Notes: generated by a model not told the origin, from the sequence alone. Shown: positions 17,964 through 27,567, counted from the stretch's first letter. The stretch is 64,000 nucleotides of DNA from Segatella copri (GCF_026015295.1 NZ_JAPDUW010000001.1:1116001-1180000), one strand, 5' to 3'. Program-made: numbers and translations.

Positions 17964-18644
17964 ATGACTTTACTTCAAGAAAGACTGTTCGCCATGCAGG
18001 ATAAGCAGTATGCTGCTTTCCAAGCCAAACTGACACCGGGAGTGCCTGGGGAGAGTTTCATAGGCATACGTGTGCCTGTGCTTCGCAAGTTCGCAAAAGA
18101 GTTTACAAAGGAGACAGAATGCAAGGAATTCCTGCATCAGCTTCCTCACGAATACTACGATGAGAACATGCTTCACGGTCTCCTCATTTCTGAGGTGAAG
18201 GACTACGAGGAATGCATCCGTCTTACCGACAACTTCCTGCCATTCGTGGACAACTGGGCGGTTTGTGACATCATGTCTCCGAAGGTGTTTGCCAAACACA
18301 AAGAGGAGCTGTTGGCGAAGATCAAGGCTTGGAGTAATTCATTGCATGTTTATACTTGTCGCTTTGGAATAGAGACACTTATATCTCATTACCTGGATAA
18401 AGACTTCAAGACAGAATATCTTGAAATTCCTGCATCAGTAAGGAGCGAAGAGTATTACGTAAAGATGATGGTTGCCTGGTTCTTCGCCACCGCCCTTGCC
18501 AAGCAATGGGACACAACAATTCCCTACATCGAGCAAAACCGTCTTGCTCCCTGGACGCACAACAAGACCATCCAGAAGGCCATCGATAGCTACAGAATCA
18601 CGCCTGAGCAGAAGGATTATCTGCGGACATTGAAGATAAAATAA
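17964..18644 (+). CDS. AlkD-like DNA alkylation repair protein
   Basis: 226 residues of HEAT-like helices: FIGIRVPVLRKFAKEF near the start, FVDNWAVCDIMSPKVF and MVAWFFATALAKQWD later. These are hallmarks of the AlkC/AlkD family, which excise bulky or cationic N-alkylated bases. It follows the broken AlkZ-like gene by 2 bp and precedes the RNase H-like gene by 2 bp. Confidence 0.85.
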   Translation: MTLLQERLFAMQDKQYAAFQAKLTPGVPGESFIGIRVPVLRKFAKEFTKETECKEFLHQLPHEYYDENMLHGLLISEVKDYEECIRLTDNFLPFVDNWAVCDIMSPKVFAKHKEELLAKIKAWSNSLHVYTCRFGIETLISHYLDKDFKTEYLEIPASVRSEEYYVKMMVAWFFATALAKQWDTTIPYIEQNRLAPWTHNKTIQKAIDSYRITPEQKDYLRTLKIK

Positions 18645-18646
18645 TT

Positions 18647-19084
18647 ATGACACAAGATACTTCTACATATTACGTTTGGATAGGTGGCTCATGTGATTAT
18701 GGCCATAAAGAGCGAGCTGGTGGTGCTGCCGTTGTGATTGAGCATAACGGAAGCATCATCAGCCGTGATGTAATCAGCGACCTACACACCACAGAGTTCC
18801 GCATGATGCTAACCCTCATGATCAAGGTAATGCAGAAAATCCCGGAAGGTTCCGACATTCTCTTCCTGACAAACGCTGCCTATATTCAGAACTTTGACAA
18901 GGCTCCAACATCAAAGTCTGCCAACCCGGACTTGATTATTCAATGCATCGAGGAAAAGAAAAGGCACAACTCTGTCGGGGTCAAAATCGTGCAATATCAC
19001 AAAAGCCCATTGCTGATAGAGACCCATGACATGGCTACGGAAGCAATGGCAAAGACAAGGAAGGAATTTCATCAGAAGCCGTAA
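18647..19084 (+). CDS. RNase H-fold protein lacking the catalytic acids
   Basis: 145 residues that align by eye to RNase HI: WIGGSC (FTDGSC in the enzyme), GGAAVVI (GGWGAVL), TTEFRMML (TTNNRMEL), FLTNAAYI (YTDSQYV) and HDMATEAMA (NERADELA). At each of the four catalytic positions the acidic residue is replaced (D to G, E to M, D to N, D to T). I infer a non-catalytic nucleic-acid-binding protein; the alignment is mine and could be off at the last site. It ends the repair operon. Confidence 0.6.
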   Translation: MTQDTSTYYVWIGGSCDYGHKERAGGAAVVIEHNGSIISRDVISDLHTTEFRMMLTLMIKVMQKIPEGSDILFLTNAAYIQNFDKAPTSKSANPDLIIQCIEEKKRHNSVGVKIVQYHKSPLLIETHDMATEAMAKTRKEFHQKP

Positions 19085-19188
19085 TAAACTTTCTCCTTAA
19101 ACTTTCAGGCAAGATTTGCGTCTAATTCTTAGATGGTGTTTAGAAATCCATCACAACTTAGGTATTGTAAATTTTTAATTTGTAGCTT

Positions 19189-19635
19189 ATGAAAAGAATT
19201 TTTCGAAAATTGATGATTGCCATTTGCTGCATGGTTTCATGCAATATGGTGGCGAATGCGGGCAACGACAAGCCTATTTCTGTAAATGCACTTCCTGTCA
19301 AGGCTCAGACCTTGCTCAGTAATCATTTCAATGGTCAGAAGGTGATGCTTGCTACGATTGAGTCTGGTGTTGTCAGCAGAAGCTTTGATGTTGTTCTGCA
19401 GAATGGCACGAAGCTGGAGTTCGACAAAAAGGGAAATCTTACTGAGATTGACTGCAAGCAGGGAATCGTGCCAGCCCAGCTGATTCCGCAAGCCATCAAG
19501 AACTACTTGAAGAATAATTATGCAGGACAATCGGTGAAAAAGATTGAAATAAATAAGAATGAATACGAGGTGGAACTGACTAATGGATTGGATTTGACCT
19601 TCAACAAGCATTTCCAATTAATAGATATTGACTGA
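19189..19635 (+). CDS. Periplasmic PepSY-like (DUF2874) protein
   Basis: 148 residues. A signal peptide (MKRIFRKLMIAICCMVSCNM) is followed by two PepSY-like repeats (~30-85 and ~95-148) with the pattern VxLxNGxxLxFxKxGxxxxID. The Bacteroidetes PepSY-like family is exported; its role is unknown, perhaps inhibition or metal-linked. It stands alone, convergent with the FMN-binding gene, and is followed by a bidirectional terminator. Confidence 0.7.
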   Translation: MKRIFRKLMIAICCMVSCNMVANAGNDKPISVNALPVKAQTLLSNHFNGQKVMLATIESGVVSRSFDVVLQNGTKLEFDKKGNLTEIDCKQGIVPAQLIPQAIKNYLKNNYAGQSVKKIEINKNEYEVELTNGLDLTFNKHFQLIDID

Positions 19636-19651
19636 TAAGCAGTTATATAAA

Positions 19652-19690
19652 AAAGTTACGGAGACAATTCATATTCTCCGTAACTTTTTA
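19652..19690. terminator. Terminator hairpin between convergent genes
   Basis: AAAGTTACGGAGA pairs with TCTCCGTAACTTT and is followed by a T-run on the plus strand; an A-run on the left makes it bidirectional. Just beyond, TCATTTCCGGTCAT is repeated twice (19732-19745 and 19748-19761). Confidence 0.8.
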
Positions 19691-19777
19691 CATTTTCATC
19701 CCATTTGTTTTTGGGAGCATTTCACTCATATTCATTTCCGGTCATGGTCATTTCCGGTCATTTTCATTCCCTATTGC

Positions 19778-20188
19778 CTACTTATTCTTCAGATAATAAG
19801 TAATTCCACGTTTCACATTTTCCTTTACGGCTTTGCTGGAGTAAGTAGCTCCTGTAACACCGTCTATTTGGGCAGAAGCAGCCTTGCTGGCTTTCATGCC
19901 ATTCCATTTGTTGAGCAAACCCTGTTTTACTTTATTGAAGTAGTTGGGAGTCTCCCTGTTGGCAAGCGGCTTGATTTCTACAATTTTACCTTTCTTGATA
20001 TAGATAGAAAGAGGGGTGTTGCCACGAAATCCTTTTACGTCTTTACACAGCGTGGTGGTGTTGACGATGTAAGTACCATCAGCTTCCTTGGTCATGACTT
20101 CAGAATGAGTACTTTTGGCTGTTGCAATCATGCTGTTAGCCATTCCCATGCTTAGCATGGCTGCTAAAATCAAAGTTATTTTCTTCAT
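19778..20188 (-). CDS. Exported FMN-binding domain protein
   Basis: 136 residues from the ATG at 20188, which overlaps the upstream nitroreductase stop (ATGA). Signal peptide, then an FMN_bind domain ending in DGVTGATYSS. In this family FMN is attached covalently to a Thr of the (S/T)GAT motif by ApbE, which is not in the window. It is homologous to the N-terminal domain of the membrane protein at 28.8-29.9 kb (both share LANxETPxxF...KWNG). Likely a periplasmic electron carrier. Confidence 0.8.
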   Translation of the reverse strand: MKKITLILAAMLSMGMANSMIATAKSTHSEVMTKEADGTYIVNTTTLCKDVKGFRGNTPLSIYIKKGKIVEIKPLANRETPNYFNKVKQGLLNKWNGMKASKAASAQIDGVTGATYSSKAVKENVKRGITYYLKNK

Positions 20189-20826
20189 CGTATTCCGTTT
20201 GTAATCTTCTTGGTGTCCCACTTATCCTTTGGCTGCTCCGGTTCATCAGGATAACCGATGATGATGCCATTCAACGGAATCAGATTTCCCGGAAGATTCA
20301 ATGTTCTTGAAATGCCGTTCACTTTCTTCTGGATAGGATAGATTGTTGTCCAGCAGGCACCCAATCCCATGGCATGAGCAGCCAGGAGAATGTTTTCGGA
20401 AACGGCTGACAGATCCTGTACCCAAAGTTCCTTGCCCTGACCTTCAGCCATACGGGTGGTGTCAGCGCAGACGAAGATGAAGAGCGGAGTCTTCTTGATG
20501 TCCTCTGCATGAAACTTGTTGGATTCTGCATATTTCTCGATGTCCCGTTGATCCTTCAGAACCACGAAGTGCCACGGTTGCATGTTGCCCGATGTAGGTG
20601 CAGCCATACCGGCACGGAGCAAGGCTTCTATCTTGGCCTCCTCTACTGGTTGCTGTTTGAATTTTCTTACGCTCGTGCGGGTCATGATATTCTCCATCAC
20701 CGCCTTTGCACCAGCATTGTCCTTCACTGCTTCCTGGATGCTGCCAGGAAGTGTAGTCTGTGCTTCTGCCGAAGCAAAGCCCATAGCCGCCAAGGCGACT
20801 ACGAGCATTTTATTGAGTTTATACAT
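20185..20826 (-). CDS. Exported nitroreductase-family flavoprotein
   Basis: 213 residues from the ATG at 20826; the longer frame adds nine residues. A signal peptide (MLVVALAAMGFASAEA region) precedes a nitroreductase domain: RTSVRKF (FMN phosphate site), MAAPTSGNMQPWHFVVL, and GLGACWTTIYP. These enzymes move electrons from NAD(P)H through FMN, but export would deprive it of NAD(P)H. I infer that it takes electrons from, or passes them to, the adjacent FMN-binding protein. Confidence 0.8.
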   Translation of the reverse strand: MYKLNKMLVVALAAMGFASAEAQTTLPGSIQEAVKDNAGAKAVMENIMTRTSVRKFKQQPVEEAKIEALLRAGMAAPTSGNMQPWHFVVLKDQRDIEKYAESNKFHAEDIKKTPLFIFVCADTTRMAEGQGKELWVQDLSAVSENILLAAHAMGLGACWTTIYPIQKKVNGISRTLNLPGNLIPLNGIIIGYPDEPEQPKDKWDTKKITNGIR

Positions 20827-20862
20827 ATGGTAAATAAGTTTTTGAAAATACAATATGATTCA

Positions 20863-22173
20863 TTATTTAAGAATTGTAATAGCCTTGAGCAAGTCACCAT
20901 TGCCGAAGGTCATGAATGGAGTTGCTACACCTGTAGTTGCATCTATCTTATAGATAGTTGGAGTAACGGTAGAAGCACTCTCGGCACGGCTAACGCTCTT
21001 TTCAGCATGATTCCAGCTTCCACCAGAACCGCTTCCTGAACCACCATTCATGCTTGTAGGTGCAGCCACTGGCAGGTAATAAGCATCAGCATAACCGTCG
21101 CCCCAGCCAAAGGATACGGCAGAGGCATCTGGAAGTCCACTTACCCATGTCAATGTCTTGGCTTCCATATCCACTACCGCCATCTTGCCAGAAGCATCCA
21201 TGTTGCCATACTTGTTCTTGTCGAGATAGAATTCCAGAAGGAACTTGCTGCCACTGATGTGGAATACCTTGCGGAAACGGTAGCCGTCTGACGCAGCAAA
21301 GATATTGAACTGATAGTTCTTATCAAACTCAGTCTCACCCTTCCTGATGCGGAGAGCACCCACCTTGCCGTCAGTGGCACTGGAACCTGAGAATACATAG
21401 ACATTGCCTTTGTCATCGGCTCCGCTCTGAGTGTAGCGAACAGAACGCATGGCTCCAACTGATGTGCCGATGCGATTATCATAAATCATCTTCTTGACGT
21501 TCAGGCTATAGTCGCAGATGGCAACAGCGGCAGAATCACGATTGCTGTAGTTTACGACCATTGCCACCTGGTTGTCGCCCATATCCACGATGTTTGAGGT
21601 GTTAGGGTTTACCTCATCGATGGCATACTGGGCAAGACCTACGGCGATGTTGTTGCCTGCACCGTTCTTATCTACAACCATAGAGTATGGCTGACTGATT
21701 TGGGCTGCATACGAATAGGTGCCAAACGTTCCTGTATTACCGAAAGCGGAAACCAGGACAGGTGAACCAACTTCTACCACCTTGCCATTCTCTACCTGAT
21801 AACTGCGAAGACCAGCCTTCAAGCTTCCGATACCTTCGGCAGAAGCACCACGGGCATAGATGTAGCCCGTAAAGATGCCCGTAGTCTTGTTGTAGGTTAC
21901 CTGGGTGAAACTGTCATAACACTTCACTGCATCTGCAGCACCATACAAGTTTTCTCCATTCTTGGCTGTTGAAAGGTCATTATAAACCTTCATATAGACT
22001 CCACCGGTAAGGTCGGTAGCAGGGTCGCCTGAAGTTACGATAAAACTCATCTCTTTCGGGTCGATGACAGAAGCACCACTACCCTGCTCATTGTTGTTAT
22101 CATCAGAGCAAGATGTGAATGTCATGCATGATGTAAGCGCCATGAGTGCAGCTGAAAAGAAAAATTTCTTCAT
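20863..22173 (-). CDS. DUF4374 lipoprotein (XusB-like beta-propeller), copy 2
   Basis: 436 residues. Lipoprotein signal with Cys in TFTSCSDDNNN; the body is a predicted beta-propeller typical of DUF4374. The Bacteroides siderophore-scavenging lipoprotein XusB is, to my recollection, of this family. It is paralogous to the next gene upstream (FRKVFHIS/FRRVWYIT and AVVDMEAKTLTWVSGLP/AIVDMATKKFTWLSGIP). The C-terminus carries a Gly/Ser loop (~378-388). It probably binds the ligand on the cell surface and hands it to the TonB receptor. Confidence 0.75.
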   Translation of the reverse strand: MKKFFFSAALMALTSCMTFTSCSDDNNNEQGSGASVIDPKEMSFIVTSGDPATDLTGGVYMKVYNDLSTAKNGENLYGAADAVKCYDSFTQVTYNKTTGIFTGYIYARGASAEGIGSLKAGLRSYQVENGKVVEVGSPVLVSAFGNTGTFGTYSYAAQISQPYSMVVDKNGAGNNIAVGLAQYAIDEVNPNTSNIVDMGDNQVAMVVNYSNRDSAAVAICDYSLNVKKMIYDNRIGTSVGAMRSVRYTQSGADDKGNVYVFSGSSATDGKVGALRIRKGETEFDKNYQFNIFAASDGYRFRKVFHISGSKFLLEFYLDKNKYGNMDASGKMAVVDMEAKTLTWVSGLPDASAVSFGWGDGYADAYYLPVAAPTSMNGGSGSGSGGSWNHAEKSVSRAESASTVTPTIYKIDATTGVATPFMTFGNGDLLKAITILK

Positions 22174-22218
22174 AATTCTCTTTTTTTTACTTGTAAATAT
22201 GCTTGTTAATTAATAAAT

Positions 22219-23577
22219 TCAGTTCAACTTTCCGAGTGTTCTGATTTCAGTCGCACCCTTGATGCTGATTCCCTTGGTTGCCACTCCCGTTTCAGGATTC
22301 ACCTGATAGATGGCCGCATCTTGTCCAAACTGGGTGATAGGAAGATAGATGACTCCATCTGCATACATCGGAACGCCACCTGTCTCTGCACCCGATGTGA
22401 TGAGATTCCTCGCAGGGATTCCACTGAGCCAGGTGAATTTCTTGGTAGCCATGTCAACGATGGCAAACTGGTGTCCGGCTGTAATGGTACTGATATTCTT
22501 CTCGTTGTAGATTTCGAGCAGGAACTTGCTGTCTGTTATGTACCAAACACGGCGGAACTTGTAGCCATCGGCTGGAGTCTGGATGTCGAAATAATAATCC
22601 TTGTCAAATTCCTCAGCTCCCTTGTTGATGCGAAGGGCACCAGCCTTGCGGGTAGTAGCCGTATTGAATGCGTTGGAGAAGACATACACCGTGCCATCGT
22701 TGGTCTTGAATACTTCGTGGAGAACCTGAGAGCGATACTGTCCGGCAGCATAGCTGATTCGGTCGTCACGATAAACCTTCAGTACGTTCAGGTCTTTATC
22801 CATCTTTGCTACCCATACACTGTCAGGATATTTCACATCACCTATGCTGGAGCCATCGCCTGTTCCCGTCTGGTGGAATGCTGATTGAACCATGGCGGTG
22901 AGGAAAGTTCCGTCGCCATTGTCGATGATGCTGGAGAAGGTAACCTGCTGACCATTTCCGGTAATATCTTCCGTCCAGATGGTCTTGGTATGATCGAGCT
23001 TCACTCCATCGCTTGTGATGTTCCAGAAGGCAAAGGTGGCTCCGTCGTTTCGCTTGCCATCGGCAGAAACCTGTCCGCCTACGCTGGTAAGTAACTGACC
23101 GTTGAAGAAGCCATAGTTGGAGAAGCGGGTATCGATGCGGAACTCACCCAGCTTCGAGAACTGCGATTCATCCGATGTCCAGCGCAATCCATATCCCAGA
23201 CCGGCAAACTGCTGCTGGTAAACCATGCCGATAGCATCGTGGTTGTTGAATACCCAGGTATATTCCGTCTGTGGCAATTCCATGATGTTGTTTCTGATGT
23301 CAAGATTGCCAGCAGTCAGACTGTTGGTCTGCATGATGTATTCCGTTCCATTGTCCGTCTTTACGGCAATGAAGTAAGAACCCTTTCCGTTCTTCACAGC
23401 TTCCTCAGAACCTGAACCCGAAGATGAACCTCCTCCATTTTCGTTTTCCGAACCACTATCTGCACCCAGAGGGTCTTCACTGCTGCCACAGCTGGTAAGA
23501 GCGCAACTCATTCCGAAAAGGCACAAGAATAGCCCTGTCACTGCCATTCCCGACAGTGATAAATAAGTCTTTTTCAT
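22219..23577 (-). CDS. DUF4374 lipoprotein (XusB-like beta-propeller), copy 1
   Basis: 452 residues. Signal and lipobox near ALTSCGSSEDP, then a Gly/Ser/Glu-rich tether (~40-60) and the DUF4374 propeller. It lies between the TonB receptor (70 bp upstream) and its paralogue (45 bp downstream), all on one strand. The tandem duplication may allow two related ligands, such as different siderophores. Confidence 0.75.
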   Translation of the reverse strand: MKKTYLSLSGMAVTGLFLCLFGMSCALTSCGSSEDPLGADSGSENENGGGSSSGSGSEEAVKNGKGSYFIAVKTDNGTEYIMQTNSLTAGNLDIRNNIMELPQTEYTWVFNNHDAIGMVYQQQFAGLGYGLRWTSDESQFSKLGEFRIDTRFSNYGFFNGQLLTSVGGQVSADGKRNDGATFAFWNITSDGVKLDHTKTIWTEDITGNGQQVTFSSIIDNGDGTFLTAMVQSAFHQTGTGDGSSIGDVKYPDSVWVAKMDKDLNVLKVYRDDRISYAAGQYRSQVLHEVFKTNDGTVYVFSNAFNTATTRKAGALRINKGAEEFDKDYYFDIQTPADGYKFRRVWYITDSKFLLEIYNEKNISTITAGHQFAIVDMATKKFTWLSGIPARNLITSGAETGGVPMYADGVIYLPITQFGQDAAIYQVNPETGVATKGISIKGATEIRTLGKLN

Positions 23578-23647
23578 TCTTTAAACGTATGTTACTGATT
23601 AATTATAATATATTCTGAATCAATATTTTCCAAAGATAACGCCAGCT

Positions 23648-25870
23648 CTATTGCTTATAAAATACATAGCGGAACTTGATGCTGAAACTGCGACCCGGCT
23701 TCTGAAGACTATAATTGTCATAGAGCAATGCATTGGTAAAGTTGTTTGCCTCCAGCGACACGTTGTATTTTCCGCCTTGTATTGCATAAACCAGGTTTGC
23801 ATCATGGCTCAACTGCTCAGGCACATAGAGCTTGGCTCCTTCGCTTGCCCATGAGCGGAAGAACTTGTGTACGTATCTCATATCCCATCCTATGGTGAGT
23901 CGGTTTGCCTTGCCAAGCACATGCTTGAAAGTATAGCTTGCGTCAGCTCCGCCAAAGGTGTAAGGCAGGTTGGGAACACGGTCGCCATAGGTTACCGATT
24001 CAGCTCCGATACTGTTGAGTCGCTCGCGGTCGCGGGTGTTCTGCATGGAGAAGTTTCCACCGATACTTGCCACATCTTTATAATAGTAATGCAAGCCCAG
24101 ATCCATTCCCATTCCCAGCACCTTGCCGTGGTTGGTACTTACGGCTACACCCTTCTGACCGATGGTTCGGATGATGTAATCTGTAACATAGCGATAGTTG
24201 AAACCTGCATCTATACTCAGAGTATGCACATCATTGAATGTGTGCTGATAGCCCAGGTTGAGATTCACATTGTCGCTCTTCTCCGGGCGGAGCGTAGCAT
24301 TGCCATCCTCATAATCTCCATCACCAAAGAGCTCACGGTCGGTGGGCAGACGATAGGTTCGCTCATACGACAGTTTTACCTGCAAGTCTTTGTTTAACAG
24401 GAAGTAAGTACCTGCCACACCATAGCCCAATGCGTCTGTAGAACGTTCCTGCTCCTGATAGTCGGCGCGTCCGGAAGAAGCGATATTCACAGGGCCTCTT
24501 ACATGCGAATCGTAGTACTTCAGGAAAGCAACCAGATTCCAATGCTGGTTGGGGATAAACTTGTAGGATACTCCCAAGGTGTTCTTGGCATTGATGCGGC
24601 GCATGAAGGTGGCTGCAGAACTCTGAACACTATTGGAGGCAGCATTGGTTGTACGACGGCGATAATGGGTATAGGTATCGTTGAGCGTAAAGAAATGCTG
24701 GTCGCCAAGATGATAGGTCAGGTTGGCAACGGTAGCCAGGGTGTAGCCCTTGAATTCGGCAAGCGTAGGAACTCCCTCGCCCTGATAGGCATTCACCTTA
24801 TACTCACCCGTCCAGCTATAGGTGCGGCTGAGCGTATCCACATTATTGGTCTTCACCATGTCGTAACGTGCCGACAATCGGAAGTTCAAACCTGGGATAG
24901 CAAGATTTCGCTTCTCGTAGAGCAGCGAGGGAGTCCATCCTTGCGCTGTGCGATACTTGCCGCCAAACACGATTTTCATCAGGTTGGCGTTCTGTATCTG
25001 TGCATATTCATGGCTATAGTTCAAGCCGAAAACGAGCTTGTCGGCCCATTTCTTATCTACCACACCCAGCTGGAAGATAACAGCCTCGTTGTGGTATCTG
25101 TCGTGAAACCGGCGGAACCATGCCTCGTCGTTACTTACCGCATTGGTCTCCAAATCAGTCCATTGCGTCTTTACCTTATAGTCGTTGTCTGAATAATTCT
25201 GATAGGCGTTCAGACGGAGCATAAGCCCCGATCTGCCCGTCCATCCTAGAGAGAGATTACTACGATGTGTGTTGAACGAACCATAGCTATAGCTGGCGTC
25301 AACATATGTGTGCGGAGAGTGGTCGGTTACGATATTGATGGCTCCTCCAAGGGCATCGCCGCCGAAATCTACGGGCACAACACCCTTATACACCTCGATG
25401 CGGTTGGCAAAGCTCGCAGGTATATTATTGATGCTGAAACTGGATGATGCACCATCCATGGGCACACCATCGATAAAGAGTTTCACGTGCTTGCCCGTAA
25501 AGCCATTCAGGTTGATGCTTACGCCAGAGCCAAGACCTCCATCCTCACGCACTTTCACGCCCGATACACGGTCGAGAACATGCGCCAGGTCGAGGTTGGT
25601 ATTGCGCAGGCGACGTGTATCTACCGCCATGACATTGAATGCCGACGAGTTGACACGCTTCACCTGGTTGCCACGAACCACTACTTCGCCCAGATGCTGG
25701 GTTTGTTTTAACTTGTCACCATGCAGTTTCTTTCTGTAGTTATCCTGCTGATGTGACTTACTGAAATCATTTTTGAGGGAGTCTGAATCGTGCTGTGCCC
25801 ATGCTGCCATCGTCATGATGATCATGCATAGAGCCAATACGCCCCTACGTATATAGTTGCTTCTTATCAT
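23648..25870 (-). CDS. TonB-dependent outer membrane receptor
   Basis: 740 residues. Signal peptide at ~10-25, a plug domain from ~60 (VVVRGNQVKRVNS ... VREDGGLGSGVSINLNGFTG ... IEVYKGVVPVDFGGDALGGA) and a 22-strand-type barrel with a C-terminal FSIKFRYVFYKQ. No carboxypeptidase-like extension, so it is of the classical metal or siderophore type rather than SusC. Together with two DUF4374 lipoproteins it resembles the Bacteroides XusA/XusB xenosiderophore pair. A ~230-nt leader separates it from its promoter. Confidence 0.8.
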   Translation of the reverse strand: MIRSNYIRRGVLALCMIIMTMAAWAQHDSDSLKNDFSKSHQQDNYRKKLHGDKLKQTQHLGEVVVRGNQVKRVNSSAFNVMAVDTRRLRNTNLDLAHVLDRVSGVKVREDGGLGSGVSINLNGFTGKHVKLFIDGVPMDGASSSFSINNIPASFANRIEVYKGVVPVDFGGDALGGAINIVTDHSPHTYVDASYSYGSFNTHRSNLSLGWTGRSGLMLRLNAYQNYSDNDYKVKTQWTDLETNAVSNDEAWFRRFHDRYHNEAVIFQLGVVDKKWADKLVFGLNYSHEYAQIQNANLMKIVFGGKYRTAQGWTPSLLYEKRNLAIPGLNFRLSARYDMVKTNNVDTLSRTYSWTGEYKVNAYQGEGVPTLAEFKGYTLATVANLTYHLGDQHFFTLNDTYTHYRRRTTNAASNSVQSSAATFMRRINAKNTLGVSYKFIPNQHWNLVAFLKYYDSHVRGPVNIASSGRADYQEQERSTDALGYGVAGTYFLLNKDLQVKLSYERTYRLPTDRELFGDGDYEDGNATLRPEKSDNVNLNLGYQHTFNDVHTLSIDAGFNYRYVTDYIIRTIGQKGVAVSTNHGKVLGMGMDLGLHYYYKDVASIGGNFSMQNTRDRERLNSIGAESVTYGDRVPNLPYTFGGADASYTFKHVLGKANRLTIGWDMRYVHKFFRSWASEGAKLYVPEQLSHDANLVYAIQGGKYNVSLEANNFTNALLYDNYSLQKPGRSFSIKFRYVFYKQ

Positions 25871-26102
25871 ATCAAAGTTATTTTCGTTTGATGGAAAATA
25901 ATTTGTGGTACCATAAGGAGTAATTGTACGTCGGGCCTAGCACATTCTTTAGTGATATAAATACAAAAGGCAGTTACACCTTATTATATAATATGTTAGG
26001 AATGATATGGGCAATGACTGTTTCTCACTTATCCGTTGCTTTATTCCATGCTTTCCGGCAAAGCAGAATACGTATCATTCCGCATCATCCGAATTGCGGG
26101 TG

Positions 26103-26110
26103 CAAAGGTA
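26103..26110 (-). promoter_or_regulatory. -7 box of the TonB receptor operon with a long 5' leader
   Basis: TACCTTTG on the minus strand; an ATTG sits 20 bp further upstream as a weak -33. The ATG at 25870 is ~230 nt downstream. I could not match the leader to a known riboswitch. Confidence 0.55.
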
Positions 26111-26171
26111 CGGCTTTTTCTGCAAATTCGCAATACCTAAAAATGATGATTTATACAGCAAGCATATAAAA

Positions 26172-26194
26172 AGTACCCACAAAAAGTGGGTACT
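26172..26194 (-). terminator. Terminator after the three-part fusion gene
   Basis: AGTACCCAC-AAAAA-GTGGGTACT, a perfect 9-bp stem; on the minus strand it is followed by TTTTTATATG. Confidence 0.8.
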
Positions 26195-26249
26195 GCATAC
26201 TATCATTTTACGATTTCTGCCATCCAGGCAAAGCATAATATAAGTTAAA

Positions 26250-27386
26250 TTATTGCGGTAAAGACTTTTTCTTTATTGCTGGGTTTCCAGCGATGAAAGA
26301 ATCAGCAGGAAATGATTTTGTGACAACACTTCCAGCGGCAATGACACAACGGTCCCCAATGGTAACTCCGGGGCAAATAGTCACATTCCCACCTAACCAG
26401 CAATCCTCTCCAATGGAAATTGGAAATGCGGTTTCAATTTTTTTTCTACGCTCGATATAGTTTATAGGGTGTTGTGGAGTATATAACTGGCAATTTGGGA
26501 TTATACTCAGTAAATAATTGGATGAAACTTTTTGCTCGTTTTCAGCAATATATTTCGGAGAAAAATGACTATCATTTGCAACCATTGAAATCAGTTCCTT
26601 ATCATAGAATTTTATATTCAATCTTTCAGCAAGCATTTTCCCCAACAAATGCCCACCACTTCCATATTCACGAGCAATAGTAATAATTATCGGTTGATTA
26701 TCAGTATATGAAGCCTGATATGGTTGTATAGGTTGCAACCAACTATCAAATATTCTCCAATAAGGCAATAACAAATGCGATATAGGACCTACTACCAAAG
26801 CCGCAATTACTGTACCCTCACGAACTCCCTCTATATTGGAAAGGAAAGTTACAGATAAAGCACAAGCAATCAAAACTAATGAAACATCGAAGCAGACTTT
26901 GATAAAACCAAACTCCTTATGGACAAATTTGGCAATGACTTGAACCAAATATTCCCCAGCCACCATCGAAACATTGGCTTTGACTTCTAAACTTATGCCT
27001 AATCCTAAAATAAAGCAACCGACAAGCAAGGCTACTATTTGTGCAAGATAGTAGTCGGGAGATAACCATACCAGCAAATAGTTCATGGAAATATCTATGA
27101 ACAAGCCAAAACAAAAACCAACTGGGATTTGGCTTATTAACTCATAACGTTTCATAACTATTTCTTTCTTTTTCATCATGGTCATTTCCAGCAAAATGAA
27201 AAGAAGATTCAAGTAAATTGTATATTGCCCCATCGTGTAAGGTGTAAAGAGGCTTAATACAAATGGAACACTGGAAATAGCAGAAGTTCCCAACATGGCT
27301 TTAGTTATAACAGAAATACCAAAAGCATTTACAAATACGGAGCACAGAAATAGTGCATATCTTCTAAATAATTCGTTTCTAATCAT
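26250..27386 (-). CDS. Fusion: YitT/YczE-type membrane domain, cytidylate-kinase-like P-loop, maltose-acetyltransferase-type hexapeptide tail
   Basis: 378 residues in three parts. Residues ~1-215 have five to six membrane segments resembling the YczE/YitT family. Residues ~232-296 begin a cytidylate-kinase-like domain ([27 protein letters not shown]) but stop after about 65 residues. From ~297 the chain is the second half of a maltose/galactoside O-acetyltransferase ([51 protein letters not shown]). Both soluble parts are truncated at the junction near base 26498, so a deletion joining two genes is likely. Activity is doubtful. Confidence 0.7.
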   Translation of the reverse strand: MIRNELFRRYALFLCSVFVNAFGISVITKAMLGTSAISSVPFVLSLFTPYTMGQYTIYLNLLFILLEMTMMKKKEIVMKRYELISQIPVGFCFGLFIDISMNYLLVWLSPDYYLAQIVALLVGCFILGLGISLEVKANVSMVAGEYLVQVIAKFVHKEFGFIKVCFDVSLVLIACALSVTFLSNIEGVREGTVIAALVVGPISHLLLPYWRIFDSWLQPIQPYQASYTDNQPIIITIAREYGSGGHLLGKMLAERLNIKFYDKELISMVANDSHFSPKYIAENEQKVSSNYLLSIIPNCQLYTPQHPINYIERRKKIETAFPISIGEDCWLGGNVTICPGVTIGDRCVIAAGSVVTKSFPADSFIAGNPAIKKKSLPQ

Positions 27387-27440
27387 TTGTATGTTCCTTA
27401 TTTCCGCAACACTATAATTTACAATGTTTTTTATAAGTAC

Positions 27441-27463
27441 CTGAGCAACAAAAAGTTGCTCAG
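27441..27463. promoter_or_regulatory. Perfect inverted repeat upstream of the fusion gene
   Basis: CTGAGCAAC-AAAAA-GTTGCTCAG lies 55 bp upstream of the fusion-gene start. No T-run follows on either strand, so an operator or attenuator is as likely as a terminator. Confidence 0.5.
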
Positions 27464-27567
27464 AATTTTGTCATGTCAGAAATTTCACTTATCCTAGTGT
27501 CGCTTTTTAAAACAAACAAAATTCTGAATGACATTGCAAAATATACAAATAAAATTCGAGAAACTCA

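Noticed and set aside
24503..25192. Rightward 229-codon ORF opposite the TonB receptor
   Set aside because: It is the antisense shadow of a well-supported receptor gene.
25871..26102. Cobalamin or TPP riboswitch upstream of the TonB receptor
   Set aside because: None of the conserved core boxes of either class could be found in the leader.
27441..27463. Rho-independent terminator upstream of the fusion gene
   Set aside because: The stem is perfect but neither strand has a T-run; kept only as an unassigned inverted repeat.
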